From: Saprospiraceae bacterium
Lineage (GTDB): Bacteria; Bacteroidota; Bacteroidia; Chitinophagales; Saprospiraceae
Reading direction: 5' to 3'
DNA length: 47,744 nucleotides
Assembly: GCA_028285085.1 (NCBI GenBank)
Contig: JANQQI010000008.1
Coordinates: 1 to 47,744, forward strand
A program made the translations under genes and the position numbers. Shown in pieces: positions 16,955-25,875 of the stretch. The notes beneath the pieces are model-generated. The model made no database searches. It was not told where the DNA came from and saw only the letters and a list, made by a program, of their open reading frames with translations. The first letter of the stretch is position 1. Every line of letters starts with the position of its first letter.

Positions 16955-17608
16955 TTATAATCGAGCAATAACGGTACGATTGCCACGTACTTTTTGGCCA
17001 ATGCTTACATCGATTTGTGCATCGAGTGGTAAAAACAAGTCGACACGCGAGCCAAATTTAATGAAGCCCATGTCGCTCCCTTGTTCTACTTGTTCTCCAA
17101 TCTCCAAATAATTGACGATTCGTTTGGCGAGAGCACCCGCAATTTGCCGCAGCAAAATTTCTTCTTCCCCATTATCGATCACGACCGTAGTTCGCTCATT
17201 CTCCTGTGATGATTTCGGATGCCAAGCCACTAGGTACTTTCCGGGATGATATTTAAAATAATTGACCTTACCACTGACCGGATTGCGATTAACGTGGACA
17301 TTGGTAGGGCTCATGAAGATGGAGACCTGTAAGCGCTTGTCTTTGAAATATTCGCTCTCCTCCGTTTCTTCAATCACCACAATTTTTCCATCAGCGGGCG
17401 CGTATACGATATTATTATCCGCAATGTGGATTTCCCGACTGGGATTACGGAAAAACTGCAGTATAAGCAAAAATAGAATGACGGCCACAATACCAGCGAG
17501 CCATAACCAGGCTGGTGCCAGCCAAAATACAAGCAAGTTCAAGACCAACAGCAGGAGGGCGGTGTTTAGCAGTATCCTATGGCCTTCTTTATGGATTTTC
17601 ATCATCAT
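16955..17608 (-). CDS. psd: Phosphatidylserine decarboxylase proenzyme
   Basis: Converts phosphatidylserine to phosphatidylethanolamine at the inner membrane. The 217-residue protein is of the short PSD type. Two hydrophobic segments lie at residues 12-51, then the catalytic domain with YAPADGKI (69-75), MSPTNVHVNRNPVSG (99-113), YHPGKY (120-125) and the autocleavage site FGSRVD (185-190), where Ser187 becomes the pyruvoyl group of the alpha chain. It lies downstream of cdsA, the enzyme making CDP-diacylglycerol for the same pathway, separated by 196 nt that contain a possible promoter and an inverted repeat. Phosphatidylserine synthase (pssA) is not in this window. Confidence 0.96.
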   Translation of the reverse strand: MMMKIHKEGHRILLNTALLLLVLNLLVFWLAPAWLWLAGIVAVILFLLILQFFRNPSREIHIADNNIVYAPADGKIVVIEETEESEYFKDKRLQVSIFMSPTNVHVNRNPVSGKVNYFKYHPGKYLVAWHPKSSQENERTTVVIDNGEEEILLRQIAGALAKRIVNYLEIGEQVEQGSDMGFIKFGSRVDLFLPLDAQIDVSIGQKVRGNRTVIARL

Positions 17609-17631
17609 TTTTTCTTGAAATCGTTCCAGAA

Positions 17632-17654
17632 GGTATTTTCAATTTTCAAATACC
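17632..17654. promoter_or_regulatory. Inverted repeat in psd leader
   Basis: GGTATTT (17632-17638) and AAATACC (17648-17654) form a perfect 7-bp dyad with a 9-nt spacer, 24 nt upstream of the psd start and downstream of its -7 box. It could be an operator or a leader hairpin. Confidence 0.35.
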
Positions 17655-17668
17655 ATTCACAACAAACT

Positions 17669-17676
17669 CAAAATTA
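17669..17676 (-). promoter_or_regulatory. -7 box for psd
   Basis: Minus-strand TAATTTTG matches TAnnTTTG exactly in the cdsA-psd gap. No TTG is found at the -33 distance, so psd may have only a weak promoter of its own in addition to read-through from cdsA. Confidence 0.35.
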
Positions 17677-17804
17677 ATAAAAAATAAGCAGGTGAAAAGG
17701 TTTCTAAAGGCTCGGATATAGTAGATCTGTTGTAAAAAAATGGATTACTGACAATTACTGGTAATAGCCATTGAGGTTAAATACAGCCCAATTTATAACG
17801 TTGA

Positions 17805-18647
17805 TTAAACCATTCGGATCCAAAGTAGGTAGGCCGTAGCAAATGGTACAAGAAAGATAAAGGCATCAAAACGATCCAGCATGCCACCGTGACCCGGTAA
17901 CAGTGATCCCGAATCTTTGACCTCATAGCTACGCTTGAGCATGGATTCTACCAAGTCGCCCAATGATCCGAAAATGACCACAATGATGGATAAAACCAAC
18001 CAATCAACCACCCGCTGTTCGGGGAAAATATAACCGAGCAATACGCCCAGACCAATAGTCAAAAGTGCGCCGCCGATGGAGCCTTCCCAGGTTTTTTTCG
18101 GCGAAATACGGGGGAAAAGCGGCGTTTTACCAATTTGTGATCCGACCAGATAAGCTGCCGTATCGTTTGCCCAGGTCAAGAGGAGTAAGCCAAAAATAGT
18201 GTTCGACCGAAAATTTTCTCCGTCAAAAGCAATGAAATCCAGCATCGCAAACGGAATGCCAATATAAACCATCCCGAGAATCAGGTAAGCGACATTGGCA
18301 AAGGGCTTTTTGGAGAGTGCAAATAATTCAAAAATGAAGCTGAGAAATAGCAAAGGAAAACAAAGCAGTGAAGCAATCAGGACAAATTCTGCTGATGAAT
18401 TAATCCAGTTGAGCTTAAGCAGAGATACCAGCACAAAAGGCGTTAAACCCAATAGAAGGCCCAAAAATTTTCGGATGTGATCTCGCTTTTTGTCCTTACT
18501 CAGTGTCATACCGAAAAATTCCCATAGACACAGTCCGGTGATCAAAGCAAAAAGTGCAACAAAAGGATAGCGACCGCCATACAGGCCGCCTAGCATTACC
18601 AGTACAAAAATAACGGCCGTCGAAACACGCTGTAATAGTCCACTCAT
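17805..18647 (-). CDS. cdsA: Phosphatidate cytidylyltransferase
   Basis: Makes CDP-diacylglycerol from phosphatidic acid and CTP in the inner membrane, the entry to phospholipid head-group synthesis. The 280-residue protein has about eight membrane segments and the CdsA signature in the C-terminal half: SPKKTWEGSIGG (182-193), GSLGDLVESMLKR (227-239), KDSGSLLPGHGGMLDRFD (244-261). The start lies 3 nt after the stop of the CPBP protease gene, so both are one operon. Confidence 0.97.
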   Translation of the reverse strand: MSGLLQRVSTAVIFVLVMLGGLYGGRYPFVALFALITGLCLWEFFGMTLSKDKKRDHIRKFLGLLLGLTPFVLVSLLKLNWINSSAEFVLIASLLCFPLLFLSFIFELFALSKKPFANVAYLILGMVYIGIPFAMLDFIAFDGENFRSNTIFGLLLLTWANDTAAYLVGSQIGKTPLFPRISPKKTWEGSIGGALLTIGLGVLLGYIFPEQRVVDWLVLSIIVVIFGSLGDLVESMLKRSYEVKDSGSLLPGHGGMLDRFDAFIFLVPFATAYLLWIRMV

Positions 18648-18650
18648 GGT

Positions 18651-19604
18651 TTACTCTGTTACATTGCTTGGATCGGTATCGGGCCGATTAAATTGATACA
18701 AAAAGTACCCGATACCCGCCACGAAGATAGCAGAAATAACGATAAGCGGTATAGACGGCGGCGGCATCTGGCTAATATCCATTTCCGAAAAGCTACGTTC
18801 TGAAAAATGAAGCGCAATGATTTGCAGACCATTATTAAGAAAGTGGACTATAATTGGCACCCAAAGTGTTCCCGAAAAGAACAGCAGGTAACCCAGCAAA
18901 GCCCCCAGTGCCATACGCGACAAGAATCCCTCAAATTGGAAATGAAAAGCACTGAATAGTGCTGCTGCGATCCAGATTGCCGTATGATGATTACGCGTCC
19001 AGGCCTGTAAACGTCGTTGTAATAGCCCTCGAAAGATCATTTCTTCGCCCAGAGCAGGTAACACCGCAATGACTAAGACATTGAGTAGTAGCTCGGTTGT
19101 TGATTGGCTGACGAGTAAGTTGCTAATCAGTGTACTGGATGAGGCTTCCGCTTGCCGCATCCACTCGGGTAGGGGCAAGGCAGCATTGATTTGGTAAAGC
19201 CACTGTACCAAAGGGAGTGCCGTGAATAACCAAATTCCGCCAATGACTATATTAGAAAGGAGGCGAGGTGTATTGGTCCATTGGAGTTGTAGAAATTTAT
19301 ACCAGTTTTTGCGATATAGAAATATGGCTAAGCCCATAGCGGGCACCACAAAGCTCATTAAGTGCGTCAGCGCAATTCCGCTACGGACATACTGGCGGAG
19401 CGACGCATCTGCGCCTTGTCGCAACTGCTCTAGGGCTTCTTCCCATCCCAAGTCATACCAAAGCCCCAGTAAGGCCAATAACCCACTACCTAATAATAAA
19501 CAAAGTAGTACAAGCAGCACCAATACCACCAAAATCGTTATTGGAGGGTAGTTATTGCTTATTCCGGCTTCGTTGGCAGTGAATCCAAGTTTAGAATCAT
19601 CCAT
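18651..19604 (-). CDS. CPBP-family intramembrane glutamic protease
   Basis: The 317-residue protein has about eight membrane segments and the CPBP (Abi) motifs: EEMIFRG with Glu187, Glu188 and Arg192, then FSAFHF with His221, and HFLNNG with His254 and Asn257/Asn258. All predicted catalytic residues of the Rce1-like fold are present, so an active intramembrane protease is likely; the substrate is unknown. It is the first gene of an operon with cdsA (3-nt gap) and perhaps psd. The C-terminal 60 residues add a further membrane helix and an acidic tail. Confidence 0.92.
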   Translation of the reverse strand: MDDSKLGFTANEAGISNNYPPITILVVLVLLVLLCLLLGSGLLALLGLWYDLGWEEALEQLRQGADASLRQYVRSGIALTHLMSFVVPAMGLAIFLYRKNWYKFLQLQWTNTPRLLSNIVIGGIWLFTALPLVQWLYQINAALPLPEWMRQAEASSSTLISNLLVSQSTTELLLNVLVIAVLPALGEEMIFRGLLQRRLQAWTRNHHTAIWIAAALFSAFHFQFEGFLSRMALGALLGYLLFFSGTLWVPIIVHFLNNGLQIIALHFSERSFSEMDISQMPPPSIPLIVISAIFVAGIGYFLYQFNRPDTDPSNVTE

Positions 19605-19818
19605 AAGGCTATTTTCGGTAAAATTAGTGTAAAAAGGATGATTTGACCTGCGAAATCTCGGGACTTAGCTACAAATTAGAGAGAGATTTACACAAACATG
19701 AGTGAGGTGAAACAAGCAGAGCAATACATTTCGTAGCGGTCAATTTTATTTTACCAACCCGAATGGTTTTCACCGAGCTTAATCACTAACTATTGCACAT
19801 CAACCCCCGTGGTGGCGA

Positions 19819-20532
19819 ATGACTAGATTGAGTGTCAATATTAACAAAGTAGCGCTGATTCGAAACGCGCGCGGTGAGAACTTACCTAATCTTGTTCAAG
19901 TAGCCAAAGACTGTGAAGCCTTTGGTGCCCAAGGTATTACTGTGCATCCCCGTCCCGACGAAAGACACATCCGATACAACGATATCGCACCACTCAAAGA
20001 TATCGTCAATACCGAATTTAATATAGAAGGAAACCCTACACCAAGATTTCTGGAAATGGTAATGACCCATCGGCCGCACCAGTGTACACTCGTACCGGAT
20101 GCACCGGGCGTATTAACCTCAGATCGTGGTTGGGATACTGAAACTAATCGAGACTTTTTGATTGATGTTACCCAGCAATTACAATCGGCTGGTATTCGGG
20201 TATCCATTTTTGTTAACGCCGAAGAACGGTTTGTAGTAGGGGCAAAAGGGGTTGGCGCCGATCGAATCGAATTTTATACCGGTGATTACGCCCGGCAATA
20301 TGCCAGTGATCCGGCCGCAGCTGTGGCGACTCATCGTCGTTGTGGCGAATTGGCTAATGCCATTGGTATTGGGATCAATGCCGGCCATGATCTGAATCTT
20401 GATAATTTGAAATACTATGTCCAACAAGTGCCCGAGGTTTTGGAGGTCTCTATTGGACATGCGCTGATCTGCGACGCACTTTACTTAGGGTTAGAGAATA
20501 GTATTCAATTGTACTTGAATCAACTCAGTTGA
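19819..20532 (+). CDS. pdxJ: Pyridoxine 5'-phosphate synthase
   Basis: Condenses 3-amino-2-oxopropyl phosphate (1-amino-acetone-3-phosphate) with deoxyxylulose 5-phosphate to pyridoxine 5'-phosphate, the last ring-forming step of the DXP-dependent vitamin B6 route. The 237-residue TIM barrel shows LSVNINKVALIRNARG (4-19), ITVHPRPDERHIR (40-52; His43), NIEGNP (68-73; Glu70) and INAGHDLNL (186-194; His190), corresponding to the known active-site residues. The segment LVPDAPGVLTSDRGWD is the Bacteroidota-type variant of the usual LVPEKR region. No other B6 genes are nearby. Confidence 0.97.
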   Translation: MTRLSVNINKVALIRNARGENLPNLVQVAKDCEAFGAQGITVHPRPDERHIRYNDIAPLKDIVNTEFNIEGNPTPRFLEMVMTHRPHQCTLVPDAPGVLTSDRGWDTETNRDFLIDVTQQLQSAGIRVSIFVNAEERFVVGAKGVGADRIEFYTGDYARQYASDPAAAVATHRRCGELANAIGIGINAGHDLNLDNLKYYVQQVPEVLEVSIGHALICDALYLGLENSIQLYLNQLS

Positions 20533-20979
20533 TTTTATCGGAGTACGTACTTGAAATACATTGTACCAAAGCGGAAATTGATATTGAAATCTGCTCTCTA
20601 GTATTTGAAAAAAATGTGCTATTTTGAAAGCACAACTGGACTCACAAGCAATCCAAAGCTAGCCATTTAAATCCGTCTACAACGGTTTCCTCATCGCTCT
20701 CCTGTAATTGTCATAGAATTGTCAGTTTCGACAAACGTCAAAAATGGCACGCGCCACTCTTGACACTCTATATCGTATTTTTTTAAACATAAAAAACTGA
20801 TAAACAGGCTTTTGTAAAAAGGTTGGCCACCTAGCGTAATTTCGCTGGAAAGTTAATTTTTTCCAATTGTTTTCGATAAACTATTAAGAAAAAGTTAATT
20901 TTTCATCGTGCGATTTTGAAAAATTATTCTACATTTGGATATTATTAGTGTTTATTTAATAAACTAAAATTGGATTAGT
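20533..20979. other. Upstream region of the SusC gene
   Basis: This 447-base gap has no gene. It holds a small hairpin TGTGCT/AGCACA (20615-20634), two direct copies of AATTGTCA in 11-bp phase (20706-20713 and 20717-20724) followed by GACAA and CGTCAA half-sites, and a -7 promoter box near the right end. Confidence 0.55.
20930..20937 (+). promoter_or_regulatory. -7 box of the susC-susD operon
   Basis: TACATTTG matches TAnnTTTG, 42 nt upstream of the SusC ATG. The -33 region lacks TTG, as might be expected for a promoter needing an activator. Confidence 0.5.
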
Positions 20980-23900
20980 ATGAAAAAACTCTCACTAGTT
21001 TTAATGATGGTGCTGTGTGCGGTGGGAACTATCCTGGCGCAACGGACAGTGTCCGGTATAGTGTCCGATGACAACGGCGAGCCGTTGATCGGAGCCAATG
21101 TACTGGTCAAAGGCACCTCCTCAGGTGCCAGTACTGATCTGGATGGAAAATATTCCGTTCAGGTTCCCGATGGTAGCAATACTATTGTATTTAGCTACAC
21201 AGGCTTTGAAACTCAGGAAGTCGAATTAGGCGCTTCTAACGTGGTGGACGTAACCATGTCAGAAGGTGTCATCATCACTGAGGTCGTAGTAACGGCGCTT
21301 GGTGTTGAACGTAAAAAAGACGACGACTTGAGTTCTGCTACTTTGATTGATCCTGATGAAATCTCCCGCTCCGGAGAGACTGGAGTCATTCAAGGCCTTG
21401 CCGGTAAAACTTCCGGTGTTCAGATTACCCGAAATAGTGGTGACCCCGGTGCGGGTGCTTACATCCAGATTCGTGGTCAAAACACAATCTTGGGTGATGC
21501 CTCTCCTTTGATTATTCTTGATGGTGTACCGATTTCGAACACTAGTGCTGACCTTGGTGATGATGTAAACGGTGTTGCTCAACAATCTCGTTTGAACGAT
21601 ATCGCACCGGATGACATCGAAAGTGTAACTGTATTAAAAGGTGCTTCTGCTGCTGCTGTATATGGTACTGGTGCAGCAAATGGTGTAATCGTGATTAAAA
21701 CCAAGCGCGGTAAAACTGGCGGTAAGCGTTTCAGTGTCAACGTAAACGCGAGCTACGGTTTTGATGAAATTAACCGTGAGTATGAAAAGCAAGATCAATT
21801 TGGTCAAGGTTACATGCTCGATCTTTTTGGAATCGGTGATTTCAACCCTACACGTATTGGAGAATGGGTACCAAATACTGGTTTCTCTTGGGGGGATCGC
21901 ATTTCTGAGCGTTCTGGTGCTGCTGATGTGGTAGATCAATCGGGGGGTTACTTTATTGGTAATCAAACCGGGAATCGTTACGATCCAATTACTGCTAAAA
22001 ACGATCAAACGATTTATAACGACATCAACCGTGATCAGGTCTTCCAGACTGGTACCACGGCAGATATCTCGGTAGGTATTAACTATGCAGGCGACAACAG
22101 TAATACGTTCTTCAGCTTTAGTCGTACGGATCAAGAAGGTATCATGCGCGGTAACTCTAATTTCACGCGTAATACATTCCGTATTAACCACTCTTTCAGC
22201 TTGCTGGATAATTTGGATGTTCGTATCAATGGTTCTTACTCAGGGTCTACTTCTGATCGTGTCCAGAAAGGATCTAACCTGAATGGTCTTTATCTTGGTT
22301 ATCTGCGTACTTCTCCTGATTTTGATAACACGGATTATGATGGTATCTATGTTGATGCTAATGGTATTGAGCGTCCAGGACATCGTTCATACCGCCGTTA
22401 TCTAGGTGACTCTCCACCGATTTATAATAATCCAGGTTGGACGATTAATCGCCAGGAGAATCCAAACTCTGTAGATCGTTTCATTATTTCTCCGGAAATC
22501 AATTGGACAATTACTAAGGGTTTAATGTTGACGGCTCGTTATGGCTTGGATGCATACACCGATGAGCGAGGTACTTTCTTCCCGGTTAACTCCGCTGGTG
22601 ACTTTGCTCGTGGTTCTTATGCACGTGATGATATCAAAGAAAAAACTCAGAACTTATTCTTGTTCTTGAGCGGTGAAAGAGCTTTGAGTGATCGCTTTAA
22701 TTTGGGTTACACCGTTGGTTACAATATCTTCGATAATGTTTACGAACGTAACACCGGTTCTGTTAATAATCTATTGTTGAATGATCCAGAGAAGTTGATT
22801 TACAATAATGCTTCTGGTAGCGATCAATTGCCTGACTTATTCACATCTCACAACCGTAAGAATGGTGCATTTGTCGTCTTGAATGGTGATTTTGACAATA
22901 AATTCTTCATTGAAGCTTCTGGACGTTTAGAGCGTACGGCTTCTGTAGCAGATGAAACTTTCTTCTTCCCAAGTATTTCTTTGGGTTACAAATTTGCTGA
23001 CGATCCAAGCAAAACGCTAAGCTTCGGTAAGATTCGTGCTTCTTATGGTGAAATTGGTATTGAACCACAGTTGTACGTTAACCGTGATATTTTCTTCAAT
23101 ACGACTTCAGGTTCTGAAGGTTGGGGAGATGCCTTGGATGGCGTAAACTATGGTGGTACATTCCGTCGTGGTAGTGTGCAAGGAAATCCTGACTTGACGA
23201 TTGAGCGTGTAAAAGAGTTCGAAATCGGTGCTGATTTACGTTTCTTGAACAATCGCTTGGGCTTGAACTTGACTTACTACGATCGTGTAACCGAGGATGC
23301 TATTTTACCGATTGAGGTACCAGCTAGTACAGGTTATGCTAACATCTACGCTAACGCTGCAGAAATTTCTAACCGTGGTGTCGAAGTGGATGTGAGCTAT
23401 CGTGTGATCCAAACGCGTGATTTCACCTGGAGAGCTTATGCTAACTTCTCTCGTAACCGTAATATCGTTGAGAAATTGCCGGACGTTAGCCGTTACATCC
23501 TGAATGGATTTACCAGTACTTCTTCTGCTGTAGTTGAAGGCGAGCCTTTTGGAGCAATCTGGGGTGGTCGCTGGTTGGTTGACGATGCTGGTGAGCAAAT
23601 CTTGGATGACAATGGTTTCCCACAAGCTGATCCTGAGCAAGGGGTGATTGGTGATCCTAACCCAGATTGGCGTGGTGGCCTTGGTAGTGAATTCACTTAC
23701 AAAGGTATCCGCTTATCTTTCTTGTTTGAAACTTCTCAAGGTAACGATATGTGGGCTGGTACATCAGGTGTATTGCGTTACTTCGGTATCCACCCTGAAA
23801 CTGCCACAATTACGACTGCTTCACAAGATCTGCCAACGCTTTATGGTGATGTCATTCCTGCCGGAACAACCTTCCGTGGTGTTGAGAAAGACTTTGGTGG

Positions 23901-24225
23901 TGGTCCAGTCGCATTGGACGCTTACTGGTATACGGATACCGGTGGAGGATTCGGTCCTGTTGATCAGCAGTTCGTTCAAGATGCCTCGTGGGTTCGTCTA
24001 CGTGAATTGAGCCTCAGCTACACGTTTAGCCCTGAGTTGATCAAGAACACTGGTATGTCTAGCCTCGAGGTTGGCGTGACTGGTCGTAACCTAATTCTTT
24101 GGACAGAATTTGAAGGTGTAGATCCAGATTTGAACTTGACTGGTGCATCTAAAGGTCGTGGTTTGGATTACTTTACCAATCCAGGTACCCGTTCTGTGTT
24201 ATTCAACGTTCGATTTGGTTTCTAA
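20980..24225 (+). CDS. SusC/RagA-type TonB-linked outer-membrane transporter
   Basis: Active uptake channel of a SusCD complex, driven by TonB. The 1081-residue protein has a signal peptide (MKKLSLVLMMVLCAVGTILAQ), a carboxypeptidase-D regulatory-like domain at about 22-98 (VSGIVSDDNGEPLIGANVLV), a TonB-box-like stretch (EVVVTALG), a plug domain at about 112-245 (GLAGKTSGVQI, IQIRGQNT, PLIILDGVPI, YGTGAANGVIVIKTKRG) and a 22-strand-type barrel ending in an aromatic residue (LFNVRFGF). Arg is almost always CGT/CGC and Gly mostly GGT, as in rpoB and tuf, pointing to high expression. It is followed by its SusD partner after 127 nt. The substrate cannot be told: no glycoside hydrolase, protease or regulator is adjacent. 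Confidence 0.96.
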   Translation: MKKLSLVLMMVLCAVGTILAQRTVSGIVSDDNGEPLIGANVLVKGTSSGASTDLDGKYSVQVPDGSNTIVFSYTGFETQEVELGASNVVDVTMSEGVIITEVVVTALGVERKKDDDLSSATLIDPDEISRSGETGVIQGLAGKTSGVQITRNSGDPGAGAYIQIRGQNTILGDASPLIILDGVPISNTSADLGDDVNGVAQQSRLNDIAPDDIESVTVLKGASAAAVYGTGAANGVIVIKTKRGKTGGKRFSVNVNASYGFDEINREYEKQDQFGQGYMLDLFGIGDFNPTRIGEWVPNTGFSWGDRISERSGAADVVDQSGGYFIGNQTGNRYDPITAKNDQTIYNDINRDQVFQTGTTADISVGINYAGDNSNTFFSFSRTDQEGIMRGNSNFTRNTFRINHSFSLLDNLDVRINGSYSGSTSDRVQKGSNLNGLYLGYLRTSPDFDNTDYDGIYVDANGIERPGHRSYRRYLGDSPPIYNNPGWTINRQENPNSVDRFIISPEINWTITKGLMLTARYGLDAYTDERGTFFPVNSAGDFARGSYARDDIKEKTQNLFLFLSGERALSDRFNLGYTVGYNIFDNVYERNTGSVNNLLLNDPEKLIYNNASGSDQLPDLFTSHNRKNGAFVVLNGDFDNKFFIEASGRLERTASVADETFFFPSISLGYKFADDPSKTLSFGKIRASYGEIGIEPQLYVNRDIFFNTTSGSEGWGDALDGVNYGGTFRRGSVQGNPDLTIERVKEFEIGADLRFLNNRLGLNLTYYDRVTEDAILPIEVPASTGYANIYANAAEISNRGVEVDVSYRVIQTRDFTWRAYANFSRNRNIVEKLPDVSRYILNGFTSTSSAVVEGEPFGAIWGGRWLVDDAGEQILDDNGFPQADPEQGVIGDPNPDWRGGLGSEFTYKGIRLSFLFETSQGNDMWAGTSGVLRYFGIHPETATITTASQDLPTLYGDVIPAGTTFRGVEKDFGGGPVALDAYWYTDTGGGFGPVDQQFVQDASWVRLRELSLSYTFSPELIKNTGMSSLEVGVTGRNLILWTEFEGVDPDLNLTGASKGRGLDYFTNPGTRSVLFNVRFGF

Positions 24226-24352
24226 TCCATGGTCATTTGATCGATCATTTGTTCTCTTAAAGCATGTCTTCAAAATGTGCATTGTCAAGAGACAGGTGGA
24301 CGTGTAATGCCATTGGACAACTTTATTTAATTAAAAAATATTTCATCATATT

Positions 24353-25717
24353 ATGAAGAGTTTTAATAAGTTATTCCTCTTTTTGTTGGGTGGAATTGTG
24401 ATGCTCTCATCGTGCAAAGGATTAGTTGATGACTTGAACGATGATCCCAACAACTTTACGGATGCAACTGCTGAACTCCTGCTGAACCAAGCGATGCTCA
24501 ATATCGCTAGTGTCGGAGAGGCAGATCCTGCACGTATTGCGGCGATGTTTACAGACCAGATGACTGGTTCTGACCGTCAGTATACTTCATATAATGCTTA
24601 CAATGTAACTGCTAATAACTTTGATGCGATCTGGGAAGATGTATACCAGCGTGGTGTAACTCAGGCTCAGTTGGCAAAAGAGAAAGCAGTAGCCGAAGGC
24701 AATCCTATTTTCCAAGGTATGGCTCAGATTCTGGAAGCCTACTATTTTGGCGAAGGGGCTGCATTATTTGGCGATGTACCTTTTTCTCAAGTTAATGATG
24801 TAGATCAGTTTCCAGATCCTCAATATGAAGGCCAAATGACCGTATTTGACGGTGTACAGAAGCTTCTGGACGAGGGTATTAATAATGCTGGTGATTTCGC
24901 TGCTGGCAATCAAATTTTTAATACCGGTGCTTCATGGGCTGAAATTGGTTACGCACTCAAAGCCCGTTATTACATGGTTACCAAGGAGTACGGTGCGGCG
25001 AAAGCGGCTGCAGAAAATGCTGGCTTTACTTCGGATGCTAAGTCAGTAAAAATTATTCACACTACGGCGAATTTCAGTGAGAACCTATTCTGGCAGTTTG
25101 AAGTTGAGCAGCGTGGTGGTTACCTAACTTGGGGTAACTCTTACCTGTGGAGTATGCTGAATGATACTATGACTGTTTATCGTGGTAACACGAAAACAGA
25201 CGAAGGCGCTCGTTTTGCTTACTATGCTTCGGGTACGGACTTGAATACTTCAGCTACGGGGCTTTTCGCTGTAGATAGTGATTTCTCTATAATTTCCTAT
25301 GAGGAAATTCAATTGATTCTCGCAGAAGCTGCATTGCGTGTTGATAATACGGACTTGACCACTGCTTTGGACGCATTGAATAATGTACGTAACGGTTGGG
25401 ATGCTAAGCTAGGAACTGATGTTTATCAGGACTATGACTTGGCAGACTTCGAAATGGGCGGCATTGCTAATACCGAAGATGAAAGCCAGTCTGGTGCTTT
25501 GATTCGAGAGGTACTCGAAGAGAAATTTATTAGCGTTATAGGGCCTCCCACGTTTTATGATGTCAATCGTACGAAGAATATGCTGAATGTACCGATTAAG
25601 AATACTAATGCGGTTACCATTCCTCAGCGCTTCTTGTACCCACAAACGGAGTCTGCATCAAATGCAAATTTCCCTGGCTTGGTTGATTTATATGAGCCTA
25701 CAGAGGCAAATAACTAG
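24353..25717 (+). CDS. SusD/RagB-type nutrient-binding lipoprotein
   Basis: Surface lipoprotein that caps the SusC channel and captures substrate. The 454 residues begin with a lipoprotein signal peptide (LGGIVMLSSC, Cys21). The helical TPR-like fold of the SusD-like group is recognisable: LNDDPNNFTDATAELLLNQA after the Cys, then FDAIWEDVYQRG, YYFGEGAALFGDVPFSQ, WAEIGYALKARYYM, and near the C-terminus EEIQLILAEAALR and ALDALNNVRNG, with VLEEKF. It is somewhat shorter than classical starch SusD and closer to the SusD-like family 2. It is co-transcribed with susC and ends before an intrinsic terminator. Confidence 0.95.
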   Translation: MKSFNKLFLFLLGGIVMLSSCKGLVDDLNDDPNNFTDATAELLLNQAMLNIASVGEADPARIAAMFTDQMTGSDRQYTSYNAYNVTANNFDAIWEDVYQRGVTQAQLAKEKAVAEGNPIFQGMAQILEAYYFGEGAALFGDVPFSQVNDVDQFPDPQYEGQMTVFDGVQKLLDEGINNAGDFAAGNQIFNTGASWAEIGYALKARYYMVTKEYGAAKAAAENAGFTSDAKSVKIIHTTANFSENLFWQFEVEQRGGYLTWGNSYLWSMLNDTMTVYRGNTKTDEGARFAYYASGTDLNTSATGLFAVDSDFSIISYEEIQLILAEAALRVDNTDLTTALDALNNVRNGWDAKLGTDVYQDYDLADFEMGGIANTEDESQSGALIREVLEEKFISVIGPPTFYDVNRTKNMLNVPIKNTNAVTIPQRFLYPQTESASNANFPGLVDLYEPTEANN

Positions 25718-25802
25718 ATTGATTAGACAGGTATTTTTGATTTACTCCTAGGTTTAGGAGACTATAGTCAAAATACTTCGATCTAATCACAAAATATAAA
25801 AG

Positions 25803-25839
25803 AGGGTAATCGGTTAAATAGGCCGGTTGCCCTTTTTTC
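25803..25839 (+). terminator. Intrinsic terminator of the susCD operon
   Basis: AGGGTAATCGG and CCGGTTGCCCT form an 11-bp stem with two G-U pairs and a 9-nt loop, followed by TTTTTCT. Confidence 0.8.
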
Positions 25840-25875
25840 TTCTGGAAAAATTGAGTAACTTCTCTAAAAGATTAA

